64,000 nucleotides of DNA. It comes from Afipia sp. (GTDB taxonomy: Bacteria; Pseudomonadota; Alphaproteobacteria; Rhizobiales; Xanthobacteraceae). The translations under genes and the position numbers were made by a program. The stretch lies in the NCBI GenBank assembly GCA_030652315.1, contig JAUSAX010000013.1, positions 80,218 through 144,217 of the forward strand, read 5' to 3'. Of the stretch, positions 8,601 through 18,333 are shown piece after piece (position 1 is the first letter of the stretch; every line of letters starts with the position of its first letter). The notes under the pieces are model-generated. The model had not been told where the DNA came from. It did not search any database and saw nothing but the letters and a program-made list of their open reading frames with translations.

Positions 8601-9481
8601 CAGAAAATTCCATGGGATAGCAGGCTGTAAAGGTACTGGCCGTAGCTGTTGTTCTTCAGCGCCGCCGCAAGCTCTTCAAGCTCCGCGTCGCTGATCCACC
8701 CGTTTCGCCACGCAATTTCTTCCGGGCATGACACTTTCAATCCCTGTCTTTTTTCAAGGGTAGCGATGAACTGGCCGGCCTCGAGAAGGGTTTCATGCGT
8801 TCCCGTGTCGAGCCATGCGTGTCCGCGCCCGAGAATTTCCACCGAGAGCTGCTTCTTGTCCAGGTAGAGCTGATTGAGATCGGTAATCTCAAGCTCGCCG
8901 CGCCGCGATGGCTTGAGCGTTTTTGCAAGACCTGCGACTTGAGCATCGTAAAAGTACAGACCAGTCACAGCGTAGTTGGATTTGGGGCGGGCCGGTTTCT
9001 CCTCGAGCCGCAAAGCCTTCCCGGAGGGGTCGAACTCGACGACACCGTAATGTTCGGGGTTGTGGACGTGATACGCGAACACTGTTGCACCGCTGTCACG
9101 CTGGGACGCATTGACAAGAAGGTGAGAGAAATCATGTCCATAGAAAACGTTATCACCTAGCACGAGCGCGCTTGGCGCGTTGCCGATGAACTCTTCTCCG
9201 ATCAGGAACGCCTGAGCCAATCCATCCGGCGAAGGCTGTACGGCATACTGAATGTTCAGTCCCCATTTTTCGCCAGTGCCCAGCAATTGCTCGAACCGTG
9301 GAACATCCTGCAGAGTGGAGATGATCAGAATATCCCGGATGTTTGCCAGCATCAGCGTCGAAAGCGGATAGTAGATCATCGGCTTGTCGAAAATCGGCAG
9401 CAATTGTTTGGAGACCGACAGTGTCGCCGGATGGAGACGGCTTCCTGTGCCGCCGGCCAGTACGATACCCTTGCGCTTCAT
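8600..9481 (-). CDS. rfbA: glucose-1-phosphate thymidylyltransferase
   Basis: This 293-residue RmlA protein makes dTDP-glucose from glucose-1-phosphate and dTTP. The N-terminus '[18 protein letters not shown]' is the nucleotide-binding signature, followed by '[18 protein letters not shown]' and '[13 protein letters not shown]'. The C-terminal '[17 protein letters not shown]' is also standard. Length matches RmlA. It lies 105 bases after rfbB and overlaps rfbC by four bases. Confidence 0.96.
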   Translation of the reverse strand: MKRKGIVLAGGTGSRLHPATLSVSKQLLPIFDKPMIYYPLSTLMLANIRDILIISTLQDVPRFEQLLGTGEKWGLNIQYAVQPSPDGLAQAFLIGEEFIGNAPSALVLGDNVFYGHDFSHLLVNASQRDSGATVFAYHVHNPEHYGVVEFDPSGKALRLEEKPARPKSNYAVTGLYFYDAQVAGLAKTLKPSRRGELEITDLNQLYLDKKQLSVEILGRGHAWLDTGTHETLLEAGQFIATLEKRQGLKVSCPEEIAWRNGWISDAELEELAAALKNNSYGQYLYSLLSHGIF

Positions 9482-9586
9482 AATGGTCTCGATCTCACGG
9501 CTTCTTCGGTAAAAACGACTAGGCGGGTGACGGTTGAGCGCTGAAGCTTCCAGCGAAGTTGATTGTTATTGAGTAACAGGCGTCCA

Positions 9587-10684
9587 TCATCGGGCCGAGT
9601 AATTCCGGCCCAGCCAATCGCGATAGCTTCCTGCAACCACACCCTCGGTCCATTCAGAGTTGTCGAGATACCAGCGCACTGTTTTGCGAAGCCCCGACTC
9701 GAAGGACTCGCGAGGGTGCCAGCCGAGTGCCTCGCGAATCTTCGCGGCATTGACGGCGTATCGGCGATCATGTCCGGGCCGGTCAGCCACGAATGTGATT
9801 TGCTGGCGATACGAACCATTCGCAGAGGGGCGCTCCTGGTCGAGCACATCGCAAATCGTGTGCACCACATCGAGATTGCTCTTCTCGCTGTCTCCACCGA
9901 TCGCATAGGTGTGTCCAGGCACCCCGTCGCGGAGAACCGCGCGAATGGCGGCGCAATGGTCGGTCACATACAGCCAATCGCGAATCTGCAAGCCATCGCC
10001 ATAAACCGGCAGAGGCTTGCCGGCCAGCGCGTGGTGAATCATCAGCGGAATAAGCTTCTCGGGAAACTGGTAAGGGCCGTAGTTGTTAGAGCAGTTGGTG
10101 ATGATGACGGGCAGGCCGTAGGTGTGATGCCACGCGCGCACAAGGTGATCGGACGCAGCTTTTGAAGCGGAATAGGGGCTGTTGGGTGAATAGGGGCTCG
10201 CTTCATTGAATGGAGCGGACTCTGCCGACAGAGATCCATAAACTTCATCGGTTGACACATGTAGAAAGCGGAAAACATCCTTGTCTCGATGCGACAGCCC
10301 GGTCCAGTACTCACGCACGGTTTCGAGCAAGCGGAATGTTCCGACAATGTTGGTCGTAATGAAATCTTCCGGACCCAGAATTGAACGATCGACGTGAGAT
10401 TCGGCTGCAAAATTGACGATCGCCCGTGGTTTTACTTTCGACAGAAGGGATCTGACGAATTCCACGTCACCAATGTCGCCGTGGACGAACGAGTGCCGCT
10501 CGTTGGTTTGCAGGCTTGCGAGATTGTGGAGATTGCCGGCGTAAGTGAGTTTATCGAGTGTAACGATTGGCGTGGGCTCGTTGGCGTGCCAGTCGAGAAC
10601 GAAATTCGCGCCGATGAACCCTGCGCCGCCCGTAACAAGAATGGGATGATTTTCGTCAGCTCGCAGGGAGGTCACGACAGCCAT
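9587..10684 (-). CDS. rfbB: dTDP-glucose 4,6-dehydratase
   Basis: An extended SDR that converts dTDP-glucose to dTDP-4-keto-6-deoxyglucose. It has the NAD motif '[15 protein letters not shown]', '[13 protein letters not shown]', and the active-site '[15 protein letters not shown]', plus '[19 protein letters not shown]'. The ORF track starts at 10729, but the internal ATG at 10684 ('[12 protein letters not shown]') has GAGGA about 9 bases upstream and gives a length of 365, closer to the family. It is the first gene of the rfb group; the 185 bases upstream should hold the promoter, though I see no clear boxes. Confidence 0.93.
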   Translation of the reverse strand: MAVVTSLRADENHPILVTGGAGFIGANFVLDWHANEPTPIVTLDKLTYAGNLHNLASLQTNERHSFVHGDIGDVEFVRSLLSKVKPRAIVNFAAESHVDRSILGPEDFITTNIVGTFRLLETVREYWTGLSHRDKDVFRFLHVSTDEVYGSLSAESAPFNEASPYSPNSPYSASKAASDHLVRAWHHTYGLPVIITNCSNNYGPYQFPEKLIPLMIHHALAGKPLPVYGDGLQIRDWLYVTDHCAAIRAVLRDGVPGHTYAIGGDSEKSNLDVVHTICDVLDQERPSANGSYRQQITFVADRPGHDRRYAVNAAKIREALGWHPRESFESGLRKTVRWYLDNSEWTEGVVAGSYRDWLGRNYSAR

Positions 10685-10869
10685 TTCAATGGGTCCTCGA
10701 AGATTGCAGCCATGGCCATAGGGCTGCAATGCCGCTCATCAATGCCAGCTATACGGCTCAAAGCGTTGCTTGCTCGACGCAGGGTTGTAGTGCTCACTCC
10801 CGACTACGTCAATGATCTGAAGGATTTACGAGGCAAGTATTGAAGCGCTGCCCAGACGCACGCGCATCG

Positions 10870-12096
10870 TCAGAGCGATGCTGTGGGCGATTGCGAATGT
10901 AAGTTCACGCGGCCCAGAGCGTCTCTAACATGGCTCAACAGCGGGCCGTCGCCGCAAGCGATTTCAGTTCTCTCCTGGTGATCCGGCGCAAGGAAAACCT
11001 TCGTATTGTACGCCTGCGGATCGACATCGGATGCCCGCACCACTGAAAATTCGCCGAGATTTTGGTTCCAGGCCTGTGCAATGGCATATACCCGGCAGCG
11101 GCTACATGCCTCGTCTGCAACGAAGGTGACATAAACGCTGTTTCGTAAAGCACCGGCCACCTGAACAATGTGGGACCACGTTCGATTGCGACCGATGAGT
11201 CCGGGCCCTCGCAGGAAAAGATTTCGTGCCGGATCTGGCGCGTTACCCTGTGCCGACCAGTGAATCGGCTCAAAATGCGGAAGCGCAGAAGAGCCGAATA
11301 CGCGGCCTGCGATGTACTCACCCCATCGTTCGATGAACTTGCGGTGATTGCGATGAATGATGGCTGTCCGGCGAGGGCTGCTCCAGAGTGTCTTCGACGT
11401 TGCACTTTCCTTGTGTATGACGGCGGTGCCTGCGCAGTAATAAGTGAACAATCCCATTGCTCGAAGGCGCAGCATCAAATCAACATCTTCAAAGTATCCG
11501 GGATCGAACAACGGATCGAAGCCGCCTGCCTCCAGGAAAGTGTCACGGCGCAGCAATAAGCATGCGGCGGAGCAGTAATCGACGATATGCAATCCTGGGT
11601 CGGACAAAATATTGGCCGGGGCCCGGGCCAGGCCGTGGCGAACTGTCCAGCCATCCGGGCGAACATACCCTCCGGCCTCCTGTAGCCGGCCATCAGGGAA
11701 TCTAAGTTCTGCACCTACGGCCCCGGCGCGATGCGCGGTCTCCAGCGCGTGCAGGAGCGGTCCAATGTATCCGGGTGTTACCACGACGTCGTTGTTCAGG
11801 AGCAGAACAAGCTGCCCGCGCGCGGCCTCAACTCCAATGTTGTTGGCTTCTCCAAAATAAAGATTCTGATTGAGCTCGATCAGCCGGGCGTTATGAAGAT
11901 GGCAGGCGCGGTGAACAATCGATTTTTCATCGGGATTGCTACCATTGTCGACGACGACAATCTCGTACTCGACCCCAAGAGTATGGGCCCGGATGCTCGC
12001 AAGGCATTCCTGCGTCATCCTCCCGAGATTCCAGTTCAACACGACAATCGAAAGGTAGGGCGGATTTTCGGTATTTTCGTTCATCGCAATATTCAT
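10870..12096 (-). CDS. GT2 family glycosyltransferase with C-terminal extension
   Basis: About 408 residues. The GT-A core of family 2 is plain: 'LSIVVLNWNLGRMTQECL', 'EIVVVDNGSNPDE', 'NLYFGEANNIGVEAARG', the DxD-like 'LLLNNDVVVTPGYI' and 'GYFEDVDLMLRLRAMG', as in rhamnosyltransferases of O-antigen clusters. The last 130 residues are an unassigned extension. The start at 12096 overlaps the stop of the small upstream ORF as ATGA, which argues for coupling; an ATG at 12084 is also possible, whereas the track start at 12171 has no support. A rhamnosyl donor would fit the rfb genes next door; this is inference. Confidence 0.8.
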   Translation of the reverse strand: MNIAMNENTENPPYLSIVVLNWNLGRMTQECLASIRAHTLGVEYEIVVVDNGSNPDEKSIVHRACHLHNARLIELNQNLYFGEANNIGVEAARGQLVLLLNNDVVVTPGYIGPLLHALETAHRAGAVGAELRFPDGRLQEAGGYVRPDGWTVRHGLARAPANILSDPGLHIVDYCSAACLLLRRDTFLEAGGFDPLFDPGYFEDVDLMLRLRAMGLFTYYCAGTAVIHKESATSKTLWSSPRRTAIIHRNHRKFIERWGEYIAGRVFGSSALPHFEPIHWSAQGNAPDPARNLFLRGPGLIGRNRTWSHIVQVAGALRNSVYVTFVADEACSRCRVYAIAQAWNQNLGEFSVVRASDVDPQAYNTKVFLAPDHQERTEIACGDGPLLSHVRDALGRVNLHSQSPTASL

Positions 12097-12395
12097 GCGT
12101 GATTGCAATCGCGCGATCGACGCCACCTCCATTTGTCGGCAACCTGCCGATATCGATGGACAATTCGCCAACTTAGAGAGGACGTCGAATCATGCAGAAG
12201 GGCTGTCGCAAGATTCATCCTCGCTTCGAGCTCCGCATTGCGGTCCTTTAGCGCGGCAATTTCTTCTCGCTGATCCATTGGATGTCCGCCTTCTTCCGGG
12301 ACGTGACCCTTATCGAACGGGCCTAGATAGTACGATTTTTCAGACCAATCGTAATCCAGTGAATTGGAACTTCCACAGGCAGCAAGACCGTACAC
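12093..12395 (-). pseudogene. short coiled-coil ORF, probable 3' remnant of a glycan gene
   Basis: The reading frame encodes up to 100 residues from a GTG. Its second half, 'REEIAALKDRNAELEARM' then 'SSLSWRIVHRYRQVADKW', is the coiled coil plus short tail often found at the C-terminus of surface-polysaccharide transferases and methyltransferases; 'EKSYYLGP' resembles the tail 'ERSYYLSQ' of the GT4 at 3331-4461. The frame stays open upstream to about 12464 with no good start or ribosome site. I therefore read it as the end of a decayed gene, though a small live protein is possible because the stop overlaps the GT2 start (ATGA). Confidence 0.4.
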
Positions 12396-12883
12396 CGGAC
12401 CGAGTATCGGGGAAGCGGTTGCCGAACCACCCGTTCCATCTCGAATGGCCAGGGGTCCGTTACCTCACCGGATTCCTGAACTGCGAAGCATTTCGCGCCA
12501 TTTTGGCCGCGGGACAGACCCCATGATCCGGCGCGCGAGGTATATCCAAGATTTCCATAGATGCACCAACCTGGAGTTCGCGGCTAGTGCAAAAGGCGAT
12601 GGAGAGTTCCGGGAAGGTGAATTGAATCAACATTGAATGAAATTGGCGAAGGCTTCAGAACCAAGCGGTTGTTGCATTTCTCTTGATCCAGCTACCGGGT
12701 AAGACCGGTACCCGAAGAGGGTTCATTCGATCCGATCAACGCCGCCCCATCGAAGACGTTGATTTCGGCGATCAATACGCCGTTCAAATTCATCCTCATT
12801 CGGGGCCGATGAAGGGAACCGATCCCATTCGTCCGAAGTTAGCGACCCGGGTTTCTGCGTCGTTGTGGCGGGGAGTTGTCATA
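12396..12883. other. 490-base gap without a convincing gene
   Basis: Both strands carry only short ORFs. On the minus strand short open segments in different frames lead toward the 12093-12395 ORF, in keeping with a frameshifted remnant. On the plus strand, GGAAC at 12815 followed 17 bases later by AGTT is a weak match to the EcfG promoter consensus, 45 bases before the next gene. Nothing else stands out. Confidence 0.4.
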
Positions 12884-13393
12884 ATGCGAGGTGCAATGTT
12901 TTCGTTTGAATCAATCGGCCGACGTACGGCGATGGCTTCTCTTTTTTGGTTGTCATTGACCTTCGTTGGAGCGCAGGCGCAGTCGGCGCATCCGTTCGCC
13001 GGGATGGCGGGCGTCTGGTCAGGCAAAGGGACAATCTCGTTCGAGAGCGGTGCGCGTGAGGCTATCCGTTGCCGCGCAACCTATGCTGTCCGCGAGGATG
13101 GTAATGCTCTTCAGCAAACCCTGCGCTGCGCAAGCGACAGCTACAAGATCGAGCTGACCAGCAACGTCGTTGCCAACGGAGGCAAATTGTCCGGGAGCTG
13201 GAGTGAATCAACGCGGAATGTTAGCGGTGACGTTCAGGGCACAACGGCGGGTGGCCGGTTTCAGGTCGTCGTGAGCGCCGGGACGTTTTCAGCGGATCTC
13301 GTAGCAACCACAAAGGGAAGTTCCCAGTCGGTTGTGATCCGCTCATCAGGAAGCGAATTCAAGGGCGCCAACATCACGCTGACGCGGACCTGA
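12884..13393 (+). CDS. secreted protein of unknown function
   Basis: About 169 residues. After 'MRGAMFSFESIGRR' comes a hydrophobic stretch ending 'FVGAQAQSAHP', a good Sec signal peptide with cleavage after AQA. The mature part opens 'FAGMAGVWSGKGTISFESG' and is rich in beta-strand-like polar repeats, resembling small periplasmic proteins common in Bradyrhizobium relatives; I know no function. The track start at 12683 is rejected: ATG at 12884 has GGGGAG 8 bases upstream and puts the signal peptide at the N-terminus. Convergent with the O-antigen ligase gene, six bases away. Confidence 0.75.
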   Translation: MRGAMFSFESIGRRTAMASLFWLSLTFVGAQAQSAHPFAGMAGVWSGKGTISFESGAREAIRCRATYAVREDGNALQQTLRCASDSYKIELTSNVVANGGKLSGSWSESTRNVSGDVQGTTAGGRFQVVVSAGTFSADLVATTKGSSQSVVIRSSGSEFKGANITLTRT

Positions 13394-13399
13394 TTCAAA

Positions 13400-14716
13400 T
13401 CACGAATGATTCAGATTAGCAGCGGCAGACTCTCCCTGAGAGTTTGCCGCTCTCTTTATTGTCCCTGCAGCGATGCCGACTGCCAGCACATAAAGCCAGC
13501 CTTGATAGAAATCGCTGAGATGCGAGTTGAAAAGCGAGCTGAGGATATTCTGTACGACTGCTACCAGTCCGATCCATGCGACCACGCTGTTGCCGCGAAA
13601 CGTCATCAGATGAACGATCCACATCGCATAGAGAGCCAGTCCTCCGACGAGCCCCCACTGGATGACAAATAACAGCGTCTGATTATGCGGGTTTCCGATG
13701 ATGCCCGTGGGCAGGCTGGTCTGGCCGCCTGCGTCGCGCACGAACAGGGGTTTCGCTGAACCGGTGCCATGACCGATGATCGGAGCGGCCTTGAAGAACT
13801 CGATCGATTTATTCCAAAGCTCAAGTCTTTGACCCACGGACGTCGGTCCTTGGTCCGTTTTTGGCGTCCGGTATTCGGTGAACGCGGCGGAGACCTTATG
13901 CCGCAGGTTTGGAGAAATTGCCCAGAGCCCGGAGAGGACAGCGAGAAGGACTGGTAATGCGATCCAGAATTTCCTGCGGTCAAGATAGCGGTACGCAAAC
14001 AGGGCCGCGAGGATAGGTGAATACACCAGCGCGGTTCGCGAGACGTTGACGAAAGCGAGATTTGCCAGCAGCGCGATGGCGATGAGCGCGGCTGAAGCGG
14101 CGATTGCCCGCTGGTGTCTCCGTAAACTTTCCGCAGCCACGGCAGCGAGCGCGAATGCGCAGAACACGAAGCCCTGACTTTGGTCGATGTAGTTTTTCAC
14201 CGGCACGCCCGGCTGATCGACCTTGTAGTGGATCGACAGACCCGGCCAAAACAGGACGACCCACGAGTACAGCATCAGAACCGTGCAAGATGCGACAAAG
14301 GCGTAGAAGACGTATCGACCGCGATCGGATTGGCTGAAGCAGTAGATCAATATCGGAATGCCGAGAAGTTTTCCCATCGGCGTCAGGCCGCGCAGCCTTT
14401 CCGGCCAGGAAATTTCCACCGCCCAAAGAACACCCAGCAAGGCAACAAGGCATAGAATCAGGGTTGCCATGCTTGCGGGGTGCTTCAGCGAACGAAAGAA
14501 GGCTGATGGTTTTACTATCGTCAGAAAGCCTATCAAAAAGGCCAGCCCGCACGATGAAGCCACAGATGTTGACCATGGCAAGGCCGCCGCAGCTATAATT
14601 GCGAAATTCTCGGTGCCTTTTTGCCGAGCAGCCTGCGCGAGCGGTCGATTCGGCCCGATCCATACGAACAGGCCGAGCCAGACGTCCGTCAGTTCTCGCT
14701 TGATTGCGGCGTACAT
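13400..14716 (-). CDS. O-antigen ligase family protein
   Basis: This 438-residue polytopic membrane protein shows about 10-12 hydrophobic helices with one large periplasmic loop. The Wzy_C/WaaL signature lies in the last third: 'APIIGHGTGSAKPLFV' and 'GNPHNQTLLFVIQWG', including the conserved His. WaaL joins undecaprenyl-linked O-antigen to lipid A-core in the periplasm; Wzy polymerases look alike. With a Wzm/Wzt exporter in the locus, ligase is the better reading, since ABC-exported chains need no Wzy. It stands alone on the minus strand between a secreted-protein gene and lptF. Confidence 0.8.
   Translation of the reverse strand: MYAAIKRELTDVWLGLFVWIGPNRPLAQAARQKGTENFAIIAAAALPWSTSVASSCGLAFLIGFLTIVKPSAFFRSLKHPASMATLILCLVALLGVLWAVEISWPERLRGLTPMGKLLGIPILIYCFSQSDRGRYVFYAFVASCTVLMLYSWVVLFWPGLSIHYKVDQPGVPVKNYIDQSQGFVFCAFALAAVAAESLRRHQRAIAASAALIAIALLANLAFVNVSRTALVYSPILAALFAYRYLDRRKFWIALPVLLAVLSGLWAISPNLRHKVSAAFTEYRTPKTDQGPTSVGQRLELWNKSIEFFKAAPIIGHGTGSAKPLFVRDAGGQTSLPTGIIGNPHNQTLLFVIQWGLVGGLALYAMWIVHLMTFRGNSVVAWIGLVAVVQNILSSLFNSHLSDFYQGWLYVLAVGIAAGTIKRAANSQGESAAANLNHS
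13421..13451. terminator. stem-loop terminator inside the ligase 3' end
   Basis: AGCGGCAGACTCTC and GAGAGTTTGCCGCT pair over 14 positions with one mismatch around a 3-base loop, followed on the plus strand by CTCTTTATT. It would stop transcripts of the plus-strand secreted protein. It overlaps the last codons of the convergent ligase. Confidence 0.6.
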
Positions 14717-14837
14717 TACCCCTCGATACAGCTATTTTTTAGGTGCGAATGATGCGAAATATGCGATATAGCTCAAGATGATAACTCATGTGTGGCGGTC
14801 ATAGCCGTCCTCGAATCGGACTGTACCCGGAAGCTGA

Positions 14838-15992
14838 ATGAGCGCAATCGACGGCTATATCGTGCGAACGACGTTGCTGGCGTTCTTGTTGATTGTCGTC
14901 TCATTGACGGGGGTCATATGGATCACGCAAGCGCTGCGCGGCATCGATTTGATGACAGGGCAGGGCCAGTCGATACTGGTGTTTCTCGGCGTGACGGGAT
15001 TGGCCATACCGCTGCTGGCGATGATCATTTCGCCGATCGCGCTGCTTATTGCAGTGATGCACACCCTCAACAGGCTTGCGACCGACTCTGAAATCATCGT
15101 GATGAACGCCGCAGGGCTGTCGCCCGGCAGGCTTCTCCGTCCGTTTCTGTTTGCGACATGCGTGGTCAGCCTGCTCGTCGCGTTTCTTTCGCTTTATCTG
15201 GCGCCTGAATGCATGCGCGCTTTGCGGCGATGGCAGACCGAGATCGGCGCCGACGTCCTCACCAATATCCTCCGGCCGGGTGAATTCCAGAAGCTCGGCC
15301 CGTTGACGATCCGCATCCAAGGCCGGCAACCCGGCGGGCTTCTCGTCGGGATTTTCATCGATGACCAGCGCAATCCATCGGAACGGATCGATATTCTCGC
15401 GGACCGCGGCACGGTTCAGAAGAATGAACGGGGCTCGTTTCTCATTCTGCAGGACGGCAATCTCCAGCGTTTCGAAGCCGGCAAGCGCGAGCCGGCCCTT
15501 GTTGCATTCGCCAGCTACGCGTTCGATTTGTCCCAGTTCTCGAACGCCGTCCAGAGCGTGACGTATGGACCTCGCGAGAGGTCGATCGGTGACCTGATCT
15601 CTCCGCCGCCCGATGATCCTGTCTTCAAGCGGGTTCCGGGAGAGTTTCGGGCTGAGTTGCACGACCGGATTTTCGCGCCGATCTATCCCTTCGCCTTCAT
15701 CTTGATGGCATTTGCCATTCTCGGCGCCCCTCGCACCACGCGGCAGAACCGCAACTTTGCCATCGGGGTTCTTGTGGTCGGCATTCTCGTTCTGCGTATC
15801 GCAGGCTTCGGCCTTTCGACCATGTCAACGTCGCAGCCTGCCGCTGTATTCGTTCAGTACTTCATGCTGGCGGCGGTCAGCGCAGGCAGCGTCTGGATGA
15901 TCATGCGCGGTGTGATCATAGACGCGCCCGCAAACCTGTTGGGATGGATCAATGGTCTGCTCAGTCGCGGCGTGTCGCTCAGGCCGCGGTAA
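14838..15992 (+). CDS. lptF: LptF/LptG family LPS-export permease (LptF-like)
   Basis: The 384-residue protein has the YjgP/YjgQ layout: three N-terminal helices ('LLAFLLIVVSLTGVIWI', 'LAIPLLAMIISPIALLIAVMHTL', 'FATCVVSLLVAFLSLYLAP'), a periplasmic beta-jellyroll and three C-terminal helices. 'LNRLATDSEIIVMNAAGLSP' is the cytoplasmic coupling region that touches LptB. LptBFG extracts LPS from the inner membrane. It is usually encoded beside lptG and lptD, but here it stands alone amid O-antigen genes. It may be the main LptF or a second copy. Confidence in the family is high, in the symbol moderate. Confidence 0.85.
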   Translation: MSAIDGYIVRTTLLAFLLIVVSLTGVIWITQALRGIDLMTGQGQSILVFLGVTGLAIPLLAMIISPIALLIAVMHTLNRLATDSEIIVMNAAGLSPGRLLRPFLFATCVVSLLVAFLSLYLAPECMRALRRWQTEIGADVLTNILRPGEFQKLGPLTIRIQGRQPGGLLVGIFIDDQRNPSERIDILADRGTVQKNERGSFLILQDGNLQRFEAGKREPALVAFASYAFDLSQFSNAVQSVTYGPRERSIGDLISPPPDDPVFKRVPGEFRAELHDRIFAPIYPFAFILMAFAILGAPRTTRQNRNFAIGVLVVGILVLRIAGFGLSTMSTSQPAAVFVQYFMLAAVSAGSVWMIMRGVIIDAPANLLGWINGLLSRGVSLRPR

Positions 15993-16084
15993 TGGGGCAG
16001 GCAGCCAAGTCAGTATAATTTAGCTCCCGATAATGTCATGATGAACAAATGGCGCCTCGGCGAAAATGAAGGTCGACATATTAA

Positions 16085-17173
16085 ATGAAGAAAACCGCGC
16101 TCATTACAGGGATCACCGGCCAGGACGGCGCATATCTTGCGGAGCTGTTGCTATCCAAGGGATATTCTGTCCACGGGATCAAACGGCGTACATCGCTTTT
16201 CAACACTGACCGCATTGACCACCTCTATCACGATCCGCATGACAAGGGTTATGATCTGACGCTTCATCACGGCGATCTGACTGACTCGTCGAGCCTCATT
16301 CGCATCGTGCAGGAAGTCCAGCCGGACGAGATTTACAATCTCGCCGCGCAGAGCCATGTCGCGGTGTCGTTCGAAGAGCCTGAGTACACCGCCAATTCGG
16401 ATGCGCTTGGTCCGCTGCGGATTCTTGAAGCGATTCGCATTCTTGGACTTGAGAAGAAGACTCGATTTTATCAGGCCTCGACTTCCGAACTGTACGGACT
16501 CGTTCAAGAGACCCCTCAGAAAGAAACGACGCCTTTTTACCCTCGATCGCCTTATGCCGTCGCCAAGCTGTATGCGTACTGGATCACCGTGAATTACCGC
16601 GAGGCGTACGGCCTGTTCGCCTGCAACGGGATTCTTTTCAATCATGAATCGCCAATCCGCGGCGAGACCTTCGTCACCCGAAAAATTACGCGCGCGTTGG
16701 CTCGCATCAAGCTCGGTCTTCAGGAGAAAGTTTATCTCGGCAACCTGAATGCGCTTCGCGATTGGGGGCACGCGCGTGACTATGTCGAGATGCAGTGGCG
16801 GATGTTGCAGCAGGATGTAGCGGAGGATTATGTCATCGCGACCGGCGAACAGCACTCGGTCCGCGAGTTTCTGGAAGTCGCTGCAAGGGAGGTCGATATC
16901 GTCATTCGTTGGGAGGGCGAAGGCGTTGACGAAAAGGGGTACGATGCTTCCACTGGACGATGTATCGTCGAAGTCGATCCTCGATACTTCCGGCCCGCGG
17001 AGGTGGAGACGCTTTTGGGCGATCCGACAAAGGCATACCAGAAACTCGGGTGGTCACCGACGACATCTTTCGTCGAACTGGTCACCGAGATGATGCGAGA
17101 GGACTTGAAGGCTGCGCAACGTGACGAACTCGTGAAGCAGCATGGCTTTAAGCATTTCAATTATAATGAATGA
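16085..17173 (+). CDS. gmd: GDP-mannose 4,6-dehydratase
   Basis: This 362-residue extended SDR makes GDP-4-keto-6-deoxy-D-mannose, the precursor of GDP-rhamnose, GDP-fucose and perosamine. It carries the Gmd signature '[17 protein letters not shown]', then '[18 protein letters not shown]' and the active-site '[12 protein letters not shown]', and the '[15 protein letters not shown]' region. Length is typical. The next gene, 110 bases on, is a shorter relative that probably acts on its product. Confidence 0.95.
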   Translation: MKKTALITGITGQDGAYLAELLLSKGYSVHGIKRRTSLFNTDRIDHLYHDPHDKGYDLTLHHGDLTDSSSLIRIVQEVQPDEIYNLAAQSHVAVSFEEPEYTANSDALGPLRILEAIRILGLEKKTRFYQASTSELYGLVQETPQKETTPFYPRSPYAVAKLYAYWITVNYREAYGLFACNGILFNHESPIRGETFVTRKITRALARIKLGLQEKVYLGNLNALRDWGHARDYVEMQWRMLQQDVAEDYVIATGEQHSVREFLEVAAREVDIVIRWEGEGVDEKGYDASTGRCIVEVDPRYFRPAEVETLLGDPTKAYQKLGWSPTTSFVELVTEMMREDLKAAQRDELVKQHGFKHFNYNE

Positions 17174-17283
17174 TTTCTGAAACGAGAGACGCCTCGCCAA
17201 TTTCAGCATAGCAGCGCAACAGTTCTTCAGAATTTTTTGTGTCGGATCGAGGTTGTGCAGCTATAAGTTGTTTGGAATCGAGG

Positions 17284-18333
17284 ATGCTATTGAAGAGTAA
17301 GGTTTTAATCACAGGGGCTTCCGGCCAGGACGGCTACTACCTTATCAACCTGCTTCGCCAGCAGGGGTGTGTTGTGCACGCTCAGTCGCGCCGTCAGACT
17401 CATCCAAATGTGCATCAGAACGGGACGTCATGGCACGTTGGTGATCCTGCGGATCACGACTTCCTCGACTCGCTGATCGCGTCTGTAATGCCGGACGAAA
17501 TTTACAATCTCGCTGCTGTCTCGCGTCCGATCCAGAGTTGGCGGGCTCCACGGGAGACGGCCGACGTCAATGCGTTTGTCCCGCAGGATATTTGCGAGCT
17601 TCTGCTCAAGCACAAGCCGGACTGCCGTCTATTCCAGGCCTCGTCGTCCGAGATTTTCGGAGATGTGGCCGATCACGCCCAGAATGAGCAGACGCTGTGC
17701 GCTCCAAAGTCGCCTTATGGCGCCGCGAAGCTCTATGCCCACCGGATCATCGGTGCGTATCGGGCGCAGTATGGATTGCATGTTTCGACCGGCATTTTGT
17801 TCAATCACGAGAGCCCGAAGCGTCCACTTTCATTCGTGTCGCAGAAAATCGCTTATGCCGCCGCCGCCGTGTCGCTCGGCTTGAACGAGACGCCAGAAGT
17901 CGATGAAAGCGGCCGGCCGATATTGCTCGACGGAAAAATGGCCTTGGGTGATTTGAGCGTTCGGCGGGATTTCGGTTTTGCCGGCGACTATGTGGAAGCA
18001 ATGCGGTTGATCGTTCAGCATCCTACAGCTGATGATTATGTTATCGGCACAGGTCGGGACCATTCTATTGAGGATTTTTGCCACCAGGCATTTAGCTTGG
18101 TCGGCCATAAGTGGGAGGACCACGTCGTTGTGGATCCTGGACTTATCCGCAAGATCGACAGCCGCTATACGCGCGCGGACACCGCCAAAATCCGTTCCGT
18201 ATTGAACTGGCAGCCAAATGTCGATTTTCAGGCGCTTGTTTCGATGATGGTGAAAGCACAGACTGCATTCATCAAGGATGGTATATCGTTGGGTGAAAAG
18301 CCGGACGGTGGTTGCCGCAGCGTTGAATCCTGA
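17284..18333 (+). CDS. Gmd-like SDR, possible GDP-4-keto-6-deoxymannose reductase
   Basis: About 349 residues, related to Gmd over its length: 'KVLITGASGQDGYYLINLL', 'LFQASSSEIFGDVADHAQ', active-site 'SPYGAAKLYAHR' and 'FNHESPKRPLSF'. The SYK residues are kept. Position after gmd suggests it is either a reductase (Rmd-like, giving GDP-D-rhamnose) or a second dehydratase with different specificity; the Gmd-like substrate motifs leave both open. The start is unclear: GTG at 17239 (track), ATG at 17284, or TTG at 17290, which has GAGG six bases ahead. Its stop overlaps the next ATG (TGATG), so it is coupled to the GT4. Confidence 0.75.
   Translation: MLLKSKVLITGASGQDGYYLINLLRQQGCVVHAQSRRQTHPNVHQNGTSWHVGDPADHDFLDSLIASVMPDEIYNLAAVSRPIQSWRAPRETADVNAFVPQDICELLLKHKPDCRLFQASSSEIFGDVADHAQNEQTLCAPKSPYGAAKLYAHRIIGAYRAQYGLHVSTGILFNHESPKRPLSFVSQKIAYAAAAVSLGLNETPEVDESGRPILLDGKMALGDLSVRRDFGFAGDYVEAMRLIVQHPTADDYVIGTGRDHSIEDFCHQAFSLVGHKWEDHVVVDPGLIRKIDSRYTRADTAKIRSVLNWQPNVDFQALVSMMVKAQTAFIKDGISLGEKPDGGCRSVES

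Noticed and set aside
12364-12636. 90-residue plus-strand ORF
   Set aside because: Arg/Pro-rich with no motif or ribosome site, antisense to the remnant ORF.
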